From Hemicordylus capensis (taxonomy: Eukaryota > Chordata > Lepidosauria > Squamata > Cordylidae): DNA of 64,000 nt. The notes under the pieces are model-generated. The model saw only the letters and a list, made by a program, of their open reading frames with translations, had not been told where the DNA came from and searched no databases. Location: NCBI RefSeq assembly GCF_027244095.1, contig NC_069665.1, positions 4,094,501 to 4,158,500 on the forward strand. The letters are read 5' to 3'. The position numbers were made by a program, and so were the translations under genes. Position 1 is the first letter of the stretch; the number at the start of each line of letters is the position of its first letter. Positions 22,150 to 32,725 of the stretch are shown piece after piece.

Positions 22150-24125
22150 CTCAGCAAAGAGACACCTTTTAAAGTGGTGATTCTCTTATATTTAGCGGGG
22201 GGGAGCAACTGGCCCTATCCATCCCCAGCACAGAATCACTCCGGTGGCTGTTGCTGGTATCTGCCTTACATTTCTTTCAGGGGTGTACCGCTAATGAGGC
22301 AAAGGGAGACAAATGTCTCCTGGCCCATAGCCTCTGAGCCCCACCCCCACCCCAGGCCAGCCCTTGTCCTCCAAATTCTGCCATGCAACATGCCTGCAAG
22401 GGAGAGCAAAGGCAGCTGCCTGCCCGCCCATGCAGTGTGCTTGTGAGAGCGAGCTTCTGGGAGGCCAAGGCGATGGAAGGAGGGAGAGAAGTAAACTCCC
22501 CCTCAGCGAAGCTTCCTCCTCCCCAGCAGGCTGAGGTTGTTTGGATCGCTGCTGAGCTTTGTCCTGCTGTTGGGGGAGGGGGTTGGTCCTATCTGCCTTA
22601 TATTGCCCAGGCTGGACCTGGAGGTGGAAGAGGGCGGGACACACTACAAAGAAGACAAGATAAAGTAAGCCCCCTCCCCATTTTTGTTTTTGTTTTGCCA
22701 GTCATGGAGCTTGGGCTTCAGTTTGAAAACTGTCTCTCTTCGAAGGGGAAAGGGGAAGAGTATCATGTGGGGGGGGGGCATGGAGAATGGCACACCCTTG
22801 TGGAGATCAGGTCTGTCTTGTGTATGTTTCATTTTTTGTACCAGTGTCTGCTCTCTGTGCTTGCAAAATTCCTGAACTCTGCAAATGTCCTGAAAAAGCA
22901 AAAGCAGCAGGAGCAGGAGGGGAGCTGGGAGAGGTGGGAAAATGCCTTACTTCCAAACACTCCATTCAGCAATGATGAGGGAAAGAGTGCAAGCCAAGAG
23001 AGAGAGGCATAAGGGAGTAGCAAAGCAGCTCCTGCTTTTCTGAATGGTGGGTCTCTTTCCCACCCAGCCCTCAAGTTGCATTAAAAAACAACAAAAATTC
23101 CAAGGCCTCCCACATCTGCCCTCAAAAAATGCCATTATCTTGTTTTTTTACATCTTTATATTATTGGAAATTCAGTTGTTTAAATATTGGATCCTTTAGA
23201 GACAGAGAGGGGAGTGGATAAAGAATTATGCAGGATGTGGGAATATATTAAGTTTTGTGTTGAAATGTTTCTGCCAGTGCATATTTGCATGAATATACTT
23301 GATTTATACAGGTATTATTACATTATTGTGAGTTCAGTTGCTGTTTGTGCCCTCAAGAACCCACATGTGCCATGTTGTGTGTTGTGTGTGTATAGGGGGG
23401 AAAGATGCTTGACTTCCCAGTCAGTGTACACAGGATTGCAGTTTCATTATAAAAGTATATCAGCACAAAGTCTCAGGTGGTGTGGTTATGTTTTGAAATA
23501 AGGGTCAGGGCTTTCAAACTGAGTCACTTGGTGACAACCCTAGACTGGAAAAACTCTGAGAGAACCACATCTAAGCACTGGTTTGCAGGATTGTTTGGAT
23601 GTTTTAATTGTAAATCACCCTGAGCCATTTTGGAAGGGCGGTATACAAATTGAATTAATAAATAATAAATAAAAATGTTAAATTAATTTGCATTGCTTAT
23701 TAAGACATGTTATTTTACCATGGAAAACCTCTACTGTGAAAAGCCAATATACTTAAAACACGGCATGTAATTTCTACAAGTTTCCTTTCCCATATTTTGC
23801 GAATTGTTTTGTTGGGTTTGAGAACAAGCCCCCCATCATTTGGTCCATATATCTTGGAGTGGATTCAGATGACAGTTTGGGTTGTCTGTTAATCTGCTGC
23901 ACTATATTACATGTGTCCTTAATGTTCTTCTGCACCAGAGACATGGGTCCAGGAGAAGGAGAGGAAGGCAGTGTGGGGCTCATTTAAAAACCTTGTCTCT
24001 GGGCCCACTCCAACCTTGGTATGCCCTTGGTTTCTTTTTAGACTGTGAGCCCTTTGGGGACAGGGGACCATCTTATTTGTGTTAAACTGCTTTGAGAACT
24101 TTGGTTGAAGAGTGGTATATAAATA
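22150..24125 (+). repeat. dispersed retroposon 3' end split by a hAT-type insertion
   Basis: Bases 22,150-22,277 (TTTAGCGGGGGGGAGCAACTGG ... CTGCCTTACATTTCTTT) continue at 24,030-24,125 (TTTTTAGACTGTGAGCCCTTTGGGGACAGG ... AGTGGTATATAAATAC). This rejoins the normal order of the family seen at 4,440. The element at 22,278-24,029 interrupts it. Confidence 0.65.
22278..24029. mobile_element. non-autonomous hAT-type element, 1,752 bp
   Basis: The ends CAGGGGTGTACC and GGTATGCCCTTG are imperfect inverted repeats. The flanks ATTTCTTT and GTTTCTTT form an 8-bp target duplication with one mismatch. The right sub-terminal region (GGGCCCACTCCAACCTTGG) is the complement of the left end of the 20,079 element, so both belong to one subfamily. 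A LINE-like 3' end (CACCCTGAGCCATTTTGGAAGGGCGGTATAC, about 23,610-23,650) is nested inside. No transposase was seen. Confidence 0.7.
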
Positions 24126-24126
24126 C

Positions 24127-24197
24127 AGAAGAAGAAGAAGAAGAAGAAGAAGAAGAAGAAGAAGAAGAAGAAGAAGAAGAAGAAGAAGAAGAAGAAG

Positions 24198-24228
<31 letters not shown>

Positions 24229-24231
24229 CGA
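24127..24231 (+). repeat. (AAG)n microsatellite, about 105 bp
   Basis: A nearly pure AAG/GAA run follows directly on the retroposon tail. The Arg-, Phe- and Leu-repeat frames seen across it are artefacts of this repeat. Confidence 0.95.
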
Positions 24232-24639
24232 CATGAGTTAAACCATTCATCTGTAATGGTCACCCTTTCGAGACATTTCTCCTTCTTGGGGGGGGGGCAG
24301 GGGAGAAAGATTTCATCAGCCAGCCCTGGCAGAGGCCCCTTTCACAGCTGTTTCCAAGGCAAGGGCAGAAGCCCCTCCCCTCCCTGCCCACGCACTTTTC
24401 TCCCCGCCCTTTTCTCCTCACACACATTCTGACTTTAGTGAGCATGTGAGAACTTGATGTTACCGAACCATATTTTTCTTAATTTGTAGAAATTCAAAAC
24501 GTGCCGTATTTATTTCAAAGAACCCATGAAAGCATGCCATATGGAGGACAGACTGTCGAAACAGACCTTTCTTGAAGAAATTGACTCAGTCTGTGCTTCC
24601 CTATTTGGATGCAAAAAATCCCATTATAAAGGGGATAAA

Positions 24640-24795
24640 ACTGAACAATACTGGAAGATTGTTGGGAAGCTGAGAAATTGGAAAAAGGAAGTGAAAATAC
24701 AGAGAAAGCCACATGGGAAAATGGAAGAGCCATAAGAAATGGGGAGTTAAGATGAACACAGGAAGTTCAAGACAGTTTGTGGTGGCGAGTAGCGC
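24640..24795. repeat. unclassified dispersed repeat (inverted partner of 3,165-3,310)
   Basis: This stretch matches the complement of 3,165-3,310 (GGAAGTGAAAATACAGAGAAAG, GTTAAGATGAACACAGGAAG). The identity of the repeat is unknown. Confidence 0.5.
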
Positions 24796-24864
24796 TGCTC
24801 CTAACCCAGAACTCGGATCCTGGCCGCTATACACTATCTGGAAGCTTCAGAGTAGTATTTTCTG

Positions 24865-24960
24865 TGCCAGGGTTCCCAGCCTTCAGCCACTGTGGCCAGA
24901 GATGGTGGAAGTTGGAGCCCAACAACATCTGAGGACCCATCACTGGGAGCCCCTCATGTT
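24865..24960. repeat. palindromic MITE-like repeat (AACAACATCTG family)
   Basis: It has the recurring arm GTTGGAGCCCAACAACATCTGAGGACCC with GGTTCCCAGCC on the other side. Members of this family, with arms around GTAGTCCAACAACATCTGG, also occur at 2,700-2,757, 25,595-25,640, 25,685-25,812, 41,866-41,952, 42,768-42,872, 51,288-51,380, 51,704-51,820 and 63,251-63,337. They look like small fold-back DNA elements. Confidence 0.55.
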
Positions 24961-25085
24961 CTATCACCCTGCAAAGATTCCAGGGGGTACACCTTTTGGA
25001 ACATGTAGCCTTAAGAAGCTACCTTATACTAGTCTTATAATACTTATGCTATTAATGTGTGATGTTCAACGCAAGTACAATACAA

Positions 25086-25305
25086 TCTGTGTAAAGTAAA
25101 GTAAAGTGTGCTGTCAAGTCGATTTCGACTCCTGGAGTCCACAGAGCCCTGTGGTAGAATGCAGGAGGGGTTTACCATTGCCTCCTCCCGTGCAGTAGGA
25201 GATGATGCCTTTCAGCACCTTCTTATATAAAACAAAAACTGCTATATTCAAGGCAGGATCCAGCTCGAGTGCTCTGGTTCTGAATGGAGTCATTGATTCA
25301 AATCC
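25086..25305 (-). repeat. tRNA-derived SINE (common squamate family)
   Basis: In plus orientation it starts GTCAAGTCGATTTCGACTCCTGG and continues CAGGAGGGGTTTACCATTGCCTCCTCCCG, then GATGATGCCTTTCAGCACCTTC. This is a familiar squamate SINE body that is read tRNA-first from the minus strand. The tRNA-like head is degraded in this copy but preserved at 50,455-50,640. Confidence 0.6.
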
Positions 25306-25374
25306 CATTACTGACAGTCTTGTTTTGGGATAGGACTCCTAACTGAGATCATATTTGGCATGGAGAAGGTCCAA

Positions 25375-25530
25375 GATTCAGTCCCAGGTATCTCCAACTA
25401 AAGAGATTTTGTGGGGTAGGACTGGGTCCTACCTGCACTGCAGACCTTGGGGAGCTGCTGCCAGCCAGAGCAGACAGTACTGAGCTAGATGGACCAATGG
25501 GCTGACTCCGTTGAAGGCAGCTTCAGGTCA
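25375..25530 (+). repeat. SINE body fragment, 5S/tRNA family
   Basis: It contains GGTCCAAGATTCAGTCCCAGG (tRNA B-box side), GGAGCTGCTGCCAGCC, AGCAGACAGTACTGAGCTAGATGGACC and the GGCAGCTTCAGG tail. Confidence 0.6.
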
Positions 25531-25594
25531 GCAGAAGTCAAAGTTCATTAGGGTAGAACACATGAAGAATGTCCTAGTCCCTGAATCCCCAGAA

Positions 25595-25812
25595 GTTGTT
25601 GGACTACAACTCCCATCATCTCCAGTTGCTATGGACAAAGGCTGAGTGAGGAAAGAAAGGTGAGCTGGCCCACAAGCTAACACAGGGATTCCCAAGTGTC
25701 TGTTCCCAGATGTTGTAGGACCACAAGTCCCACCATCCTTTGGCCATTGTGGCTAGGGAATGATAGGACTTGTAGTCCAACAACATCTGAGGATACAAGG
25801 CTGGGAACCCTG
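25595..25812. repeat. cluster of palindromic MITE-like arms
   Basis: Three arms lie here: GTTGTTGGACTACAACTCCC at about 25,597, a second at about 25,710, and GTAGTCCAACAACATCTGAGG at about 25,771. The last two pair as one fold-back element bounded by GGGATTCCCAAG and CTGGGAACCC. A SINE body fragment follows at 25,836-25,945. Confidence 0.55.
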
Positions 25813-26016
25813 ATCTATAGTTTTAAAAGCATCTTGGGTGGCCAGCCTAGGAAAGGCCTTGGAGAGATGCTGCCAGTCAAAGCAAACAGTGCTGGTTTGG
25901 ACGGAGCAAGGGACTGACTCAGAAAATGGCAGCTTCATATCTTATAGTTGACTTTGTTAATGCAAACTGGGGGCAGCAAGCCTGCCTAGCTAGGAGCCCC
26001 CCCAGAAGCTGCTCTG

Positions 26017-26316
26017 GAACATAGGAAGCTGCCATATACTGAGTCAGACCATTGGTCTATCTAGCTCAGTATTGTCTTCACAGACTGGCCGCGGCTTCTC
26101 CAAGGTTGCAGGCAGGAATCTCTCTCAGCCCTACCTTGGAGAAGCCAGGGAGGGAACTTGAAACCTTCTGCTCTTCCCAGAGCAGCTCCATCCCCTGAGG
26201 GGAATCTCTTGCAGTGCTCACACTTCTAGTCTCCCATTCATATGCAACCAGGGCAGACCCTACTTAGCTATGGGGACAAGTCATGCTTGCTACCACAAGG
26301 CCAGCTCTCCTCTCTA
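26017..26316 (-). repeat. 5S rRNA-headed SINE, full length
   Basis: Reading the plus strand: tail (GGAACATAGGAAGCTGCC), body, tRNA-like remnant, junction (CCCCTGAGGGGAATC), then the 5S complement (AGTCTCCCATTCATATGCAACCAGGGC and CCTACTTAGCTATGG). It is one of the best-preserved copies. Confidence 0.75.
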
Positions 26317-26329
26317 AATGGCGAAGGCC

Positions 26330-27677
26330 TATGTCAACTGACAGGGAGGAACATTCTTGAGGAATCTTCTGCTCCTGACTTTGGACTTTTGGCATTGGTG
26401 CGTGGCACATGTGGTGTCGCCCCAGGCAGTTCATATGCAGGGCTCCTTGAACGTTCAAGCAGACACCCTGAGCAGAATGAAGGTGGTCTCCCACGAGTGG
26501 GTGTTGAACCACAATGTTCTCAGAGACATATTTGTGAAATGGGGTGTTCCCACTCTGGACCTCTTCGCCTCCCTGGACAATGCTCAATATGCTCAGTATT
26601 GCTCCGGGGGAGGGATAGGCGAGGGCTCTCTGGGCGATGCCTTTGTCCTGTCTTGGACAGGCCCTCTCCTATATGTGTTTCCTCTGCTTCCAAAGGTTGC
26701 CTTTTTGTGGCCATTACCTCCACCAGGAGGGTGAGTTGAGAAACCTGAGGCTGACCAGCCGTACCTGCAGTTCCATAAGGACAAGGTCGTACTTAGGCCA
26801 GATGTCCAGTTTCTACCCAAGGTGGTGTCTATGTTTCACCACTCGTCCCTGCTCACTTTGCCTGTGTTTTTTCCAGATCCTTATACAGATGCAGAAAGGA
26901 GGTTGCATCTCTTGGACTTTCAAAGGGCATTATTCTCCTGTGTTCAGAGGTCTGCTGAGTGGAGTCAGTCCCCTGCCTTATTTGTTCTATATGATGGACC
27001 TCGTAAAGGTCTACAAGTTTCAGCCCAAACCATGTCCAGGTGGACTGTGTCCACAACTGAGCTTTGTTACCAGTTGGCTCATAAACAGTTGCCTGTGACG
27101 GTTAAGGCACACTCTGTTAGGTCCATGGCGGTCTCAGAAGCCTTTGATCGTGTGGTCCCCTTGGACACTATATGCCAGGCAGACACCTGGGCCTCACCAC
27201 ATTCGTTTATACATCATTATGCAATTGATTTCAGAGCTCGAAATGATGTTGTATTTGGCAGGAGTGTCCTGCAGTCGATTTTCAGCTGATGTGTTTGTTT
27301 CTAATATAAAAATTTCTAGCAGATTATATATTGCTTCTGTTTCTTCCCTCCTCCTGGGGTGCAAGCTTGTTATGCACCCATTAGACGGAACATAAAAAGA
27401 TGGAGACTACGTAGAAGAACTACAGGTTACTCGCTGGTAACGTTGGTTCTTTTAGTGGTCATCTGTCCTTTTACATGCCCTCCTGTCCTCCCCGCGGGGT
27501 TCACTGAAGCTGGACTCTGTGACTGAGATGGCGGCTGGAGGTGGGGTTCCCGCCCAAAGCAGGAGAATTGAGCTTGTTAGATTCCGACGAGGTCTCTGCA
27601 CAGGCGCAAAGCCCATTAGTGTAAACGGACAGATGACCACTAGAAGTACCAATGTTACAGATGAGTAACCTGTAGTT
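26330..27677 (+). mobile_element. DIRS-type retrotransposon fossil (3' part)
   Basis: This is a fossil of the tyrosine-recombinase retrotransposon order DIRS. Its left part resembles the RNase H end of a DIRS polyprotein (GSLNVQADTLSR, VDLFAS-like motif) and its right part the tyrosine-recombinase end (AHSVRSMAVSEAF, WASPHSFIHHY). Beyond the coding remnant, 27,418-27,475 and 27,620-27,677 form an inverted pair (ACTACAGGTTACTC / GAGTAACCTGTAGT), as expected for the terminal and internal complementary repeats of this order. The 5' half is absent. The copy is broken, with several breaks, and is likely old. Confidence 0.65.
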
Positions 27678-27684
27678 GTACTGT

Positions 27685-29376
27685 AATTCAAGAGCAGAGA
27701 TGCAAAGTCTGCTACAATGCACCAGACAATATTTGGTGGGATCGTTGAGCTGACTGCTTGTAATGCGGAAGCTATTACAGCTGCTGTAAAAAAACCTTTA
27801 CACTCTGAATAGGCTGGACATGATGAAAATGGTGATGTTTACTTCAGACGGTGCTTCTGTTATGCTAGGGGGGGAAACAAGGGTGTTGCCAGAAGACTGA
27901 AGCAGTGCATTCCACATTTAGTAGAACAGCACTGTGTGACTCATCGTGAAGATCTTGGATTGGTTGACACATGGAAGACAGTACCTATGATTAAGGAAAT
28001 AAATAGTTAAGGGGCATTTATTCATTCTTCTGCAGATCCTCAGTTTGGAAAGGACAGTTTGAAAAACTGGCCAAAGTTGCTGAAAATGAGTGTGTCTCTT
28101 ACATCCCTGCATGAGGTGAGGTGGCTTTCCGGACATTTCGCTGTAAATGCCTTGATGCGCAATTATGAGACTCCTCATACATACTTTGAACCTGAAGTCT
28201 CAGAAAACGACCCACTTGCAAAGTACTGCCTGGAAAGGCTCTTTGATCCCAATTATCATATCTCTCTTGCTGCACTGAATGATGTCTTAGGTGAATTAGC
28301 TGGGATGTCTAAATGTTTCCAGAAAAGCTTTCTAACAGCAGTGGAATCAGTACAGCCAGCAAGAGCAAAAATCCAGAAGATAAGAGTGCAGTGTCTTCGG
28401 AAAACAGTGTTTTGGAGAGAGACTGTTAAAAATCTTATTGCTTCAAAGACAGAAGAAGAACAATTTAGCGGGGGACCTATTCGGCAGTTCATATCTCTAC
28501 TGTGTGAGCATCTTTCCAAAAGGAACTAAAAGGATGGACAGCATTTGACTTCTCTCTTTCACCACAGCAAATTAGTTATGAGTTTGGCACCGAGAACATT
28601 GACAAGCTAGTGGACAAATACAGAGACATCTTAGACCTTATTCAAGCACATTTTTCTGCTGATAGCACCATGATGATGGGGGAGAAGGAGTTCATTCTAA
28701 ACCAATACAATGAATTTAAATTCTTAGTTGCACAGAAATGTGAAGCAAAGTGGTTGAAAGATTTCCAAGACATTGTGACTTTTACTCTGCAAAATTCTGA
28801 ACAATACGATGTAATATCTCAATTGGTGGCTATCTGTGCAACCTTTCAAGCTTCAAGTGCTGATTGTGAGCGTGCTTTCGGCATTATGAACCACATCCAA
28901 ACCACCTCACGCGACAGACTGAAGGAAAAGCACTTGAACATGCTGCTGAGAATTAAATTTCACATTTCCAGACTGTCACCATAGACCTTGACAAAATATA
29001 TAAATACTAGAAGAATGATAAAGACAGAAGAGAGAGAAAGTTTTTGAACAGCAGGTGTAGCAAAAATCTGCAGTGTGTTTATAATACTGTTTCTACCATC
29101 CGCAGTATAACAGTACTATTTCTACCATACTAATTTGAATATTGAAGTATTATTATTTCCAGTAACTGTTTGTTGAAGTATTGCCTTGTTTTTACTATAC
29201 TTTGTAATAAAATAGAGTAATTGTAAAATACACTTCTTTTCCCTTCCATATTTATAGTGTGTGTGTGATATCTAGTGGCATATACTAATGCACATGTGCA
29301 CGCACTACTGTTATACTGCCACCCAGAACAAAACTCATTCTGCTCACTGATGTAAAAAATTAGAGGGAACATTTCT
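27685..29376 (+). pseudogene. hAT transposase remnant (decayed DNA transposon)
   Basis: Several plus-strand frames carry pieces of one hAT transposase. Near 27,830-27,960 lies a degraded block with VARRLKQCIPHLVEQHCVTHRE, part of the catalytic core. The 156-codon frame at 28,059-28,529 has EVRWLSGHFAVNALMRNYE. The 124-codon frame at 28,610-28,984 has the C-terminal dimerisation signature (ASSADCERAFGIMNHI, RLKEKHLNMLLRIKF). Stop codons, for example near 28,009 and between the two long frames, and the missing N-terminus show that it is dead. The right end, TTAGAGGGAACATTT at about 29,362-29,376, is the same TIR as in the small insertion at 30,616-30,811. The left end was not found; the DIRS fossil adjoins. 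Confidence 0.75.
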
Positions 29377-29413
29377 TTGAATAATACTAATAATAATAAT
29401 AATAATAATAATA

Positions 29414-29461
<48 letters not shown>

Positions 29462-29470
29462 TTATTACAT
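29377..29470. repeat. (TAA)n/(TTA)n compound microsatellite
   Basis: The run switches from AAT units to TTA units at about 29,415, so it is itself an inverted repeat. It lies between the hAT right end and a MIR-like SINE. Confidence 0.85.
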
Positions 29471-29660
29471 TTTATATCCCACTCTTCCTCCAAGAAGCCC
29501 AGAGTGGTGTACTACATCCTTAGGTTTCTCCTCACAACAACCCTGTGAAGTAGGTTAGGCTGAGAGAGAAGTGACTGGCCCAGAGTCACCCAGCTAGTTT
29601 CATGGCTGAATGGGGATTTGAACTCGGATCTCCCTGGTCCTAGTCCAGCACAGAACACAA
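29471..29660 (-). repeat. MIR/CORE-like SINE
   Basis: In plus orientation it reads TATCCCACTCTTCCTCC ... CAACAACCCTGTGAAGTAGG ... GTGACTGGCCCAGAGTCACCCAGCTAG ... GGATTTGAACTCGGATCTCCC, the classical CORE-SINE order with the tRNA B box (TTTGAACTC) at the right. It is read from the minus strand. Confidence 0.65.
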
Positions 29661-29834
29661 GTTTTAATGTCCCTCTTTAACTTGGATTGTGATGCTTTAA
29701 TCACTGGGTCTAAAGCAGTAAGAAGGTATAGCTGAATAAAAGTATGTCTATATGTAACAGGGATTTTTTAAAAGGAAAATTCAGAACTGCACAATACCAT
29801 GCGAGTGTAATTCGCGTGCATAGCATGCACTGCT

Positions 29835-29837
<3 letters not shown>

Positions 29838-29884
<47 letters not shown>
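29838..29884 (+). repeat. (CA)n microsatellite
   Basis: A pure ACAC run of about 47 bases. Confidence 0.95.
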
Positions 29885-29885
<1 letters not shown>

Positions 29886-30213
29886 CTTTGCATTTTCCTT
29901 GTCTGTGCACACCTACTTGGTTGCCTTGATCACAATTCATGACATATAGAAGCTTACATAGAATAGAAGAACATGCTTAGAACTAGGAATTTGATAGCAG
30001 TGTTGCAGAAGAGTGTTATATTCATTGGTGATGACTCTGTGGGAATCAGTAGTGGAGTCTGTGGGAAGAATATTTGGCAGGAGGAGGTGAAATGGGTATA
30101 CCTGATCAGAGCCTGGACTGCTCACTTTATTTTTCTCATTGCTATCAGTCACTTTTTACATCATCTAACATAATGACTTGAATTTTTGAACTGTATAAAT
30201 TATGCTTGCTAGG

Positions 30214-31098
30214 GATCATTAGGAAGGGGATTGAAAATAAAACTGCTAATATTATAATGCCCTTCTACAAAACTGTGGTGTAACCACACCTGGAATATTG
30301 CGTACAGTTCTGGTCACCACATCTTAAAAAGGGCACGTTGTGGAACTGGAAAAGGTGCCGAAGAGGGCAACCAAGATGATCAGGGGCCTAGAGTACCTTC
30401 CTTACGAGGCAAGAGTAGAGGTCTATAAAATCATGCATGGTGTGGAGAAAGTGGATAGAGAGAAATTTTTCCCTCTCTCACATAATACTAGAACCAGGGG
30501 TCATCCGATGAAATTGATTGTTAGGAAATTAGGACCAACAAACAGAAGTACTTTTTTCATACAACACATAATCAACTTGTGGAATTCTCTGCCACAAGAT
30601 GTGATGACAGCCAACCACTGTTCCTTCTAAGGCTTGTCCACGTGCACATACTCACATGTTTTCTTATGTCCGCTCAGTTGATTTTAGATTCAACTCAGAT
30701 TGAATTAGGAATGCCCCACTCTGAATGCATCTGTGCACACAGTGCCTTGATACATCCTCCCAGAACAAAACTCATTCAGCTCAGAGATGAAAAAAATTAG
30801 AGGGACCGCTGCAGCCAACAACCTGGATGTCTTTAAGAGGGGTTTGGATAACTTCATGGAGGAGAGGTCTATCAACAGCTGCTAGTCGGAGGGCCACCTC
30901 CAGCCTCAAAGGCAGGATGCCTCTGAGTACCAGTTGCAGGGGAGTAACAGCAGGAGAGAGGGCATGCCCTCAACTCCTGCCTGTAGGCTCCCAGTGGCAT
31001 CTGGTGGGCCACTGTGTGAAACAGATGCTGGACTAGATGGGCCTTCTTGGGCCTGATCCAGCAGGGCTTATGTTCACTGTTCATGTTCATGTCTGCGG
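30214..31098 (+). repeat. CR1-type LINE, 3' end of ORF2 plus tail
   Basis: The translated pieces resemble the end of the CR1 reverse-transcriptase protein: RATKMIRGLEYLPYE, then an internal loss, then VYKIMHGVEKVDREKFF, RTRGHPMKL and INLWNSLPQDVMTAN, with the frame resuming after the insertion as DVFKRGLDNFMEERS. The non-coding 3' end follows, with the tail TTCATGTTCATG typical of CR1 octamer tails. A hAT-type MITE interrupts it at 30,616-30,811. The copy is 5' truncated, as is usual for LINEs. Confidence 0.75.
30616..30811. mobile_element. 196-bp hAT MITE with perfect TSD CAGCCAAC
   Basis: It begins CACTGTTCCTTCTAAG and ends TTAGAGGGACCGCTG, which are imperfect inverted repeats. The perfect 8-bp duplication CAGCCAAC flanks it (30,608-30,615 and 30,812-30,819) and the CR1 reading frame resumes across it. 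Its right part (CCCAGAACAAAACTCATTC, AAAATTAGAGGGA) matches the right end of the hAT remnant at about 29,320-29,376. It is thus a deletion derivative of the same family. Confidence 0.85.
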
Positions 31099-31557
31099 CC
31101 TATCAGGGCCTCTATGTCTTGCCACTTGGAACTGCTCCAGGAAAAGGTGGCTGTGGTGCTGAGCTGTGGTGTGAGCCCCTTCCCCTGACTCCTTCAAGTC
31201 CTGCACCATGCAAGAAACAAATCTGTTTCTTGCAGAGAAATATATTTGTTTGTGAACATTACGGGTGGTAGGTGTATGTATACACATGCACACAAAGTTG
31301 GTTATTTGTAGTTTGGGGATGCTCTTTGATTTGGCCCTATGGATGCTCAAATGGCACCTGCAGCAGAACGGGCCTTATTACTAGCTTAGCATTCCTAGAC
31401 AGAGAGTCTTATTTATATCCATGCTTTTGTAACTTCCAGGCTAGAGAACTGTAATGTGTGCTGTACCTAGGGTTGCCTTTGAAGATGGTCAGAAAACTTG
31501 GATTGATTAAAATACAGCAGCCAGACTTCCAACCAGAGAGCCATAGTTCCGATGCTC
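31099..31557. other. no gene recognised; unique flank left of the duplication
   Basis: Short open frames only. This is the sequence that ends where the first copy of the large duplicated unit begins. Confidence 0.35.
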
Positions 31558-31929
31558 TAACTCTGATCGTAAAAGGTCAGAGCTGGCTGTCACGGCCTTT
31601 CCAGGCTCACTTCCAGCTGCTGATTGTTTCCGCCTTTGAAGCCCTCCATTAAATGGCTCCTGTAGGAACCAAGTTTAAGTCTCCAGGTGCCTCCCCAGGT
31701 GAAATCAGGAGGGTGGTGAGCGGGGAGAAGTCTTCTCAATGGTGTAGGAAATATGGTTCCCCAATAAGCGAGGGCGTCATCCATCTTTCTTAGAAGAAGG
31801 CGAGTTTTTGTAATCGACTTGTTCACAGCGGCTTTTAAAGTTCTGTAATTGTCTATCATGTGATGGCTGCTGTTTTGAATTGTCATTAGCCTGGCCTTTA
31901 CCTTCACTAGAGATGTGGTGGTTCTTCCC

Positions 31930-32095
31930 CTCCCAGGTACTGTATTTTTTTTTTAAACTGTATTTTTAAATTCATGATGTGAATTTTAATGACGTTTTAT
32001 ATTGGTTTTATTGTAACCCACTCTGAGACCTTTGGGTATAGGGCGGGCTAGAAATGCAAACAAGTGGAATAAAAATGAAAATAATAAATAAAGAG
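31930..32095 (+). repeat. LINE 3' end, duplicated at 53,246-53,410
   Basis: It reads TTTATTGTAACCCACTCTGAGACC ... GGGCGGGCTAGAAATGCAAAC with an AATAATAAATAAA tail, a common LINE 3' end form in squamates. The upstream 105-codon frame conserved in both unit copies is not evidence of coding, because the copies are nearly identical throughout. Confidence 0.5.
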
Positions 32096-32465
32096 CAGCC
32101 CCTCGTTGCTGGGCTCCTTCTCTTTTAGGCGTCCCAAGGGGTGGAGTGTGCATGGATTCAGCACTGCAACACCTTCAGAGGGGATGCACGCTCCGGGGAG
32201 AGATGCAGACCAACCACTCTGCAGAAAAATGCTAAGGAATCCTCCCCATTGTCTCCTTCCTTGGGACCTTGAAACCAGGAGAGAATTTCACGGATCTCTT
32301 AGCAAATCCACCGGTTAGGACACATGAGAGCTGCAAGGAGAGGTTTGTCAGTTAGGCTCCGTTTTAAATGCTTGCATGTTGAATGTTGGTTGTGTGTTTC
32401 GTAGTCCTGGAAGTGCCTTTGAACAATGATTCTTTCAAAGCGGGCCAGCTCTTCATGCTTTAACT

Positions 32466-32725
32466 CAGGGCGTCCTAAACTTGGGAACTTTGGCCATTGT
32501 GGCTAGGGGTGATGGGAGTTGTAGTCCCAAAAAAGGTTCTCTCCCTGGCAGCATCTCCAAGACAGGGCTGAGAGAGATTCCTGCCTGCAAGCTTAGAGAA
32601 GCCCTTGCCAATCTGGGTAGACCACACTGAACTAGATGGACCAAGAGTCGGACTCAATCTATGGCAGCTTCCTATGTTCCTGTGTAACATCTGGGGACCC
32701 AGGTTCCCTGATCCCTGTCTAACCC
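32466..32725 (+). repeat. SINE body inserted in a palindromic MITE
   Basis: The MITE arm GGCCATTGTGGCTAGGGGTGATGGGAGTTGTAGTCCCA (to about 32,530) resumes at about 32,688 as AACATCTGGGGACCCAGG. Between them lies a 5S/tRNA SINE body with tail TATGGCAGCTTCCTATGTTCC. The same nest is present at 53,784-54,043, so it predates the large duplication. Confidence 0.6.

Noticed and set aside
24112-24432. poly-Arg, poly-Phe and poly-Leu frames
   Set aside because: They are translations of the (AAG)n microsatellite.
31590-31907. 105-codon minus frame conserved at 52,908-53,291
   Set aside because: Conservation is explained by the recent duplication of the whole region. It runs into a LINE 3' end and has no known domain.
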